A stretch of DNA of 16,837 nucleotides from JBKQVT01 sp052139835 (GTDB taxonomy: Bacteria; Planctomycetota; Planctomycetia; Pirellulales; Thermoguttaceae), in contig JBKQVT010000210.1 in assembly GCA_052139835.1 (NCBI GenBank), positions 1 to 16,837 of the forward strand, written 5' to 3'. The notes below the pieces were generated by a model. It saw only the letters and a program-made list of their open reading frames with translations, was not told the DNA's origin and did no database searches. A program made the position numbers and the translations under genes. Shown one piece after another: positions 13,827 through 16,837 of this stretch. How positions within the stretch are numbered: position 1 is the first letter of the stretch; every line of letters begins with the position of its first letter.

Positions 13827-15057
13827 CGCGGACCTCCAACGCGCCGGGGCCGAGCGTGACCACGGTGAAATCCCGCGGCGGATGCTGGGCCAAATAGCCA
13901 TTGATGCTGGCACACGTCAAGGCGTCGATCAAACCCCCCACCTCGTCGAGCGTCCGCGCCCGGCCGAGGTGATACCAGTCGCGGGCCAGCGACGAGCTCC
14001 GCGCGGAGCTCGATTCCTGCTGCATGACGAGCGCGCTCTTGATCCGCGCCTTCAGCCGCGACAACTCGTGGTCCTCGATCCCGGCGCGGAGACGGACCAG
14101 TTCGCTCATGGTCACGTCGAGCGTTTCCTGGGCCCGCTCGGCCGCGGTGCCGGCGTAGCAGAACACCGCCCCGCGGTCCAGCAGCGTGTGATACGAGGCG
14201 TGGACGCTGTAGCAGAGGCCGCGCTTCTCGCGGACCTCGGTGAAGAGCCGGGCGCTCATGCCGCCGCTGAGCACGCCCACCGCCCCCCAGGCCTGGAAAT
14301 AATCGGCGTGCCGGTAGGGGACGCTGCGATAGGCGATGCCGATTTGCGTCTGCTTCGAGTCGTAGGCGACGTGGCGGTATTTCTCGTCCGCGGACTGCTC
14401 GACGATGGTCGGGGCCGGCTGCGGCTGCCAATCGCCCAGCAATTGGCCGACCAGGTCCACCAGCGGTTCCCAGTCCACGCGGCCCGCCACGCCCAGGATC
14501 GCGCCGTTGGGCAGGTAGTGGCGCTGGAAAAAGAGGCGCACGTCGTCTAGCGAGGCGGCCTCCAGGGCCGCTTGCTCGCCCTGTGCCGAACGGCCCCAGG
14601 GAAGCGGATAGTGGCTCCGCCGCAACTCGATCATCACCTTTTCCGCCGGCTCGTCCTCCACCGCCCGCAGGTCCTGCAACACCACCTGGCGGCACGATTC
14701 CAACTGTTCGGCGGGCAGGTGGGGCCGCCGCAGCAGGTCGGCATAGATGGCCAGCGCCGCCGGCAAGTTCTCCGCCACCGTGGCGCCGCTGTAGGTGGCG
14801 TGGGCGTTGGAGACCGCCTCGTGGCGCTCGACCCCCAGGCCGTCGAGGTCGAGAATGAACTGGCGGCCGTCGCGCTCGCCCGCCCCGCGCAGCAGCATCT
14901 CGCAGGTGAAACTGCTCAAGCCGCTCCGCGCCGCGGGATCCAGCACGCAGCCGGCAGGCGCCAGGAAGGTGAAGGCCGCCGATTGCAGCCACCCCATCGG
15001 CTCGGCGACCAGCACCAGGCCGTTGGCAAAGGTATGCGAAAGGATGGGTTGGCTCAC
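13813..15057 (-). CDS. M16-family subunit lacking zinc ligands (non-catalytic partner)
   Basis: 414 residues from GTG 15057, with AAGGA about eight bases ahead; the frame extends to 15435 only inside the GNAT gene. The fold is plain: ILSHTFANGLVLVAEPM at the start, VMLxxL-like helices, VVLQDLRAVEDEPAEK (125-140) and the second-half mark GGMSARLFTEVREKRGLCYSVHASY (265-289). At the zinc site the sequence reads LSSFTCEMLLRGAG (47-60), so both His ligands and the catalytic Glu of HxxEH are missing. The Arg/Tyr pair of the second half (R276, Y283) is intact. Heterodimers of this kind are known among M16B peptidases (mitochondrial processing peptidase, and a bacterial pair from Sphingomonas), where the inactive subunit completes the substrate site. 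The gene overlaps its catalytic partner by 14 bp and follows the GNAT gene by 17 bp. Confidence 0.93.
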   Translation of the reverse strand: MSQPILSHTFANGLVLVAEPMGWLQSAAFTFLAPAGCVLDPAARSGLSSFTCEMLLRGAGERDGRQFILDLDGLGVERHEAVSNAHATYSGATVAENLPAALAIYADLLRRPHLPAEQLESCRQVVLQDLRAVEDEPAEKVMIELRRSHYPLPWGRSAQGEQAALEAASLDDVRLFFQRHYLPNGAILGVAGRVDWEPLVDLVGQLLGDWQPQPAPTIVEQSADEKYRHVAYDSKQTQIGIAYRSVPYRHADYFQAWGAVGVLSGGMSARLFTEVREKRGLCYSVHASYHTLLDRGAVFCYAGTAAERAQETLDVTMSELVRLRAGIEDHELSRLKARIKSALVMQQESSSARSSSLARDWYHLGRARTLDEVGGLIDALTCASINGYLAQHPPRDFTVVTLGPGALEVRGEVP

Positions 15058-15074
15058 AAAATGTCCTTCTGACC

Positions 15075-15632
15075 CTACAAGTAGGCTGCCTCGACCGCCT
15101 TGAACACGGTCTTCACCGTCACAAAGCCGAAGCGGCGGTAGAGCCGGATGGCCGCCACGTTCTCGGCGGTCACTTCCAAGTAGACCCGCGACATTCCGGC
15201 CCGTTGGAACCCCTGCATCGCCTGCCGCAGCAGCGCCGTGCCCACGCCGCCGTTGCGGTGGGCGGGCGTGACGCCCACGTTCTGGATCGCCCCCAGGCCG
15301 GCATGGTCGCGTATCCCCTGGATCGTGCCGCAGTACGGCGACTCCTCGCCCGCTTCCCCCACGTGCTCGACCAGCCAGGTGGCCTCGGCCAGGAAGCCGG
15401 GCTTCTGGCTGATCTCGTTCATCAGCCGCCGACAACCCGCCCGCTCGCCCAGGCAGGGGAAGACATTGGTATCGATCTCGCCGCGAAAACTCAAATATTT
15501 CGCCTCGGCAAAGGCATCCAGCAACGAGGGTTGCCAGCCCAGAAAGCGATACCCCGCGGGCAGCGACGGCGTGAAATCACGCCCCGTGAGGCTGATCTCC
15601 ATCCGATACCGCTTGAAATAGGCCAAGTCCAT
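15075..15632 (-). CDS. GNAT-family N-acetyltransferase
   Basis: 185 residues from ATG 15632; ATG 15602 (MEISLTG) is an alternative start. The acetyl-CoA loop is at 117-134: strand IQNVGVTP, then HRNGGVGTALL, matching the Q/RxxGxG/A consensus. The NVAAIRLYRRFGF segment (158-170) is the usual helix-turn near the C-terminus. A domain of about 100 residues precedes the loop and is more variable, as expected for substrate choice. No membrane segment or signal peptide. It is the first gene of a three-gene unit with the two M16 subunits (17-bp gap), behind a candidate promoter at 15675-15703. The substrate is unknown; protein or peptide acetylation beside a peptidase is only a guess. Confidence 0.9.
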   Translation of the reverse strand: MDLAYFKRYRMEISLTGRDFTPSLPAGYRFLGWQPSLLDAFAEAKYLSFRGEIDTNVFPCLGERAGCRRLMNEISQKPGFLAEATWLVEHVGEAGEESPYCGTIQGIRDHAGLGAIQNVGVTPAHRNGGVGTALLRQAMQGFQRAGMSRVYLEVTAENVAAIRLYRRFGFVTVKTVFKAVEAAYL

Positions 15633-15674
15633 GGATCGCCGCTGCCCTGGGGTTCCGCTGCCAGTCGCTCCTAC

Positions 15675-15703
15675 AGTCTAGCGGCGCCGTGGAAAGCGGT
15701 CAA
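15675..15703 (-). promoter_or_regulatory. Candidate promoter of the GNAT-M16-M16 operon
   Basis: On the minus strand TTGACC (15703-15698), 17 bp, then TAGACT (15680-15675): five and four of six consensus positions with the ideal spacing. Transcription would start near 15668 and give a leader of about 36 nt before ATG 15632. Confidence 0.5.
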
Positions 15704-15723
15704 TTCATGGTCCCCCAATAAAA

Positions 15724-15788
15724 GGGCGGAGGGCGGAGGGCGGAAGGGGGAGGGGGGGGAAAGGATGAAGGATAAAGGATGAAGGATG
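15724..15788. repeat. Two adjacent 7-bp tandem arrays on a purine-rich strand
   Basis: GGGCGGA is repeated three times (15724-15744), followed by a G-rich tract (15745-15760) and four units of AAGGATG, one as AAGGATA (15761-15788). The plus strand is almost pure purine through the whole stretch. It lies between the GNAT operon promoter and the end of nfo. Apart from this and the two repeats to its right, the 243-bp gap 15633-15875 holds only the promoter. Confidence 0.85.
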
Positions 15789-15823
15789 AAAACGGCGTGG
15801 CGGCACGCTTGCGATTTCGCCTT

Positions 15824-15845
15824 CCCACCGGGCGCAGCCGGTGGG
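15824..15845. repeat. Palindromic hairpin repeat, CCCACCGG stem
   Basis: CCCACCGG (15824-15831) pairs with CCGGTGGG (15838-15845) around GCGCAG. The element at 2582-2603 is the same family read on the other strand, with stem CCCGCCGG/CCGGCGGG and loop ACGCAG. It follows the nfo stop on the minus strand but has no T-run, so a terminator role is not supported. Confidence 0.7.
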
Positions 15846-15865
15846 CTTGGGTGGGAACCACCGTT

Positions 15866-15901
15866 CCCTAAATCCCTAAATCCCTAAATCCCTAAATCCC
15901 T
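15866..15901. repeat. CCCTAAAT tandem microsatellite overlapping the 3' end of nfo
   Basis: Four full 8-bp units (15866-15897) and a half unit. The nfo frame enters the array from the right and stops at the TAG made by the repeat itself (15878-15876). The last codons, reading GFRDLGI, are array sequence. Confidence 0.95.
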
Positions 15902-16763
15902 TTCCTTCCTCCTTAAGCAACGCCCGCAGCACCCGCAAATTCACCGCGTCCGCGTCCCGCTTCCCCTTCATCTCCTTGGGCGTCTCCAAGTACATCGGCC
16001 GATCGCGGAATCGGCGATCGCCCAGCAGGGCGCGAAAACCGTCCAGGCCGATCCGGCCCTGGCCGATGTGGGCGTGGCGGTCGGTCCGCGAGCCCTGCTC
16101 GCCCCGGCTGTCGTTGAGGTGGAAGGCGCGGATCCGCCCGATGCCGACCAGGCGATCGAACTCCCGCATCGTCTTGCGATAGCCCCGCGGGGTCGCTAGC
16201 GGATAGCCGGCGGCGAAGACGTGGCAGGTGTCGAAGCAGACGCCCAGCCGCTCCGTGTTGCGCACCCCGGCGAGGATGGCGGCAAGCTGCTCGAAGCGCC
16301 CGCCGATCGACGTGCCCGCCCCGGCCGTGGTCTCCAGCAGGCAGCCGACCGGCAGGGCAGGGGTCTGGCGGTCGATTTCATCGAGGGCCTCGATGATCCG
16401 CGCCACTCCGGCCGCTTCGCTGCTGCTGGTATAGGCGCCGGGATGGGCGACGACGTAGGGGATGCCCAGCGTCGCGGCCCGCAGCAGTTCCTGCACCATG
16501 GCCTCCAGCGATTTTCGCCAAAGCGCGTCGTCGGGGCTGGCCAGGTTGATGAGGTAGGAATCGTGGGCCAGCGGATGGCCGATGCCCGACTCGCTCAATG
16601 CGTTGCGAAACCTGGCGGCCTCTTCGGCGGTGATGGGCTTGCTTCGCCACTGGCTGGCGCTGTGGGTGAAGATTTGGACGCAATCGCAGCCCAGCGTATG
16701 CGCGCTTTCCACCGCCTTATAATATCCGCCGGCAATCGACTGGTGTGCCCCGAGAATGGCCAT
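15876..16763 (-). CDS. nfo: Endonuclease IV (AP endonuclease)
   Basis: 295 residues from ATG 16763, chosen because the family starts with a short strand and GAHxSIAGG (here 5-13); the frame is open to 16817 but only through the repeat. The enzyme cuts DNA 5' to abasic sites with a three-zinc centre in a TIM barrel, for base excision repair. All nine expected ligands can be seen: H67 (AHDSYLINLA), H107 (VAHPGA), E144 (LETTAGAGTSIG), D178 and H181 (FDTCHVFAAGY), H215 (FHLNDS), D228 and H230 (TDRHAHIGQG) and E260 (LETPK). Length is normal for the family (E. coli Nfo is 285), the extra residues coming from a microsatellite at the 3' end. It stands alone. The Shine-Dalgarno is weak and no clear promoter is seen in the short stretch before the terminal repeat. 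Confidence 0.96.
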   Translation of the reverse strand: MAILGAHQSIAGGYYKAVESAHTLGCDCVQIFTHSASQWRSKPITAEEAARFRNALSESGIGHPLAHDSYLINLASPDDALWRKSLEAMVQELLRAATLGIPYVVAHPGAYTSSSEAAGVARIIEALDEIDRQTPALPVGCLLETTAGAGTSIGGRFEQLAAILAGVRNTERLGVCFDTCHVFAAGYPLATPRGYRKTMREFDRLVGIGRIRAFHLNDSRGEQGSRTDRHAHIGQGRIGLDGFRALLGDRRFRDRPMYLETPKEMKGKRDADAVNLRVLRALLKEEGKGFRDLGI

Positions 16764-16808
16764 CCCAGCACGATACCAGCCCGCGGCGGATTTGGCTATA
16801 CTATGGCC

Positions 16809-16837
16809 GGGTGCCACTGCTGGCTTGTCCAGCAGTG
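16809..16837. repeat. Second copy of the terminal REP-like repeat
   Basis: These 29 bases match 1-29 with one change (C to T in the loop at 16828) and run to the last base of the window. They contain the same CACTGCTGG/CCAGCAGTG hairpin. A second, facing arm may continue beyond the end. Confidence 0.9.

Noticed and set aside
13994..14011. Perfect 18-bp palindrome GAGCTCCGCGCGGAGCTC
   Set aside because: It lies inside the coding sequence of the non-catalytic M16 subunit and codes for a Ser-rich stretch. A single copy within a gene in GC-rich DNA is best taken as chance.
12576..14550. Long plus-strand frames opposite the M16 genes
   Set aside because: They are antisense shadows of two clear M16 proteins and have no domain or ribosome site.
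15824..15845. Rho-independent terminator after nfo
   Set aside because: The hairpin is strong but no T-run follows on either strand, and the same hairpin family occurs at 2582-2603 in another context.
16717..16726. TATAAT-like string within nfo
   Set aside because: It sits in the coding sequence with no -35 box and no gene start nearby.

Overview
The window reads as a piece of a GC-rich planctomycete chromosome, probably order Pirellulales. The marks are a DUF1559 prepilin-type protein, a BBP7-type outer-membrane barrel with a Cys-rich mature N-terminus, a zinc-ribbon plus GYF_2 protein of the 'CPNGHKL' type, and several families of short palindromic repeats that fill almost every intergenic gap. 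No rRNA, tRNA, CRISPR array, transposase or phage gene was seen. The same 29-bp palindromic repeat arm lies at both extreme ends, so the window may be a contig that stops at repeats.

Layout. 1-2493 (+): a repeat pair, then a two-gene unit coding for a tail-anchored zinc-ribbon/GYF_2 protein and a membrane-associated P-loop NTPase of unknown role. 2494-3355: palindromic repeats and a lone hypothetical gene with base use unlike its neighbours. 3460-4138 (-): a toxin-antitoxin module (RelE/ParE-like toxin, then an HTH antitoxin) behind a textbook TTGACA-N17-TATAAT promoter whose -35 box lies in a perfect 16-bp palindrome. 4191-4368: a long imperfect inverted repeat. 4438-5448 (+): DUF1559 prepilin-type protein. 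5457-8186 (-): an AlgI-type MBOAT acyltransferase followed by an AlgJ/AlgX-type SGNH-like protein, a polysaccharide O-acetylation cassette. 8435-9556 (-): BBP7 outer-membrane barrel. 9770-12330 (-): two exported proteins in one unit, a duplicated STN-type protein followed by a protein resembling a gluzincin peptidase without HExxH. 12609-15632 (-): an operon of a GNAT acetyltransferase, an M16-like subunit without zinc ligands and an M16 subunit with the zinc site. 15876-16763 (-): endonuclease IV (nfo).

Most of the window is housekeeping or envelope biology. The points that best repay attention are the M16 pair, whose two subunits have complementary losses (one keeps HxxEH, the other keeps the Arg/Tyr pair); the GYF/NTPase membrane pair; the exported STN plus pseudo-peptidase pair; the TA promoter-operator with its odd toxin start; and the mix of palindromic repeats, one family of which shows a paired base change in its stem. 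I see no single convincing new defence or mobile system. The GYF/NTPase pair is the closest candidate for an undescribed two-component membrane system, and its function cannot be read from sequence alone.
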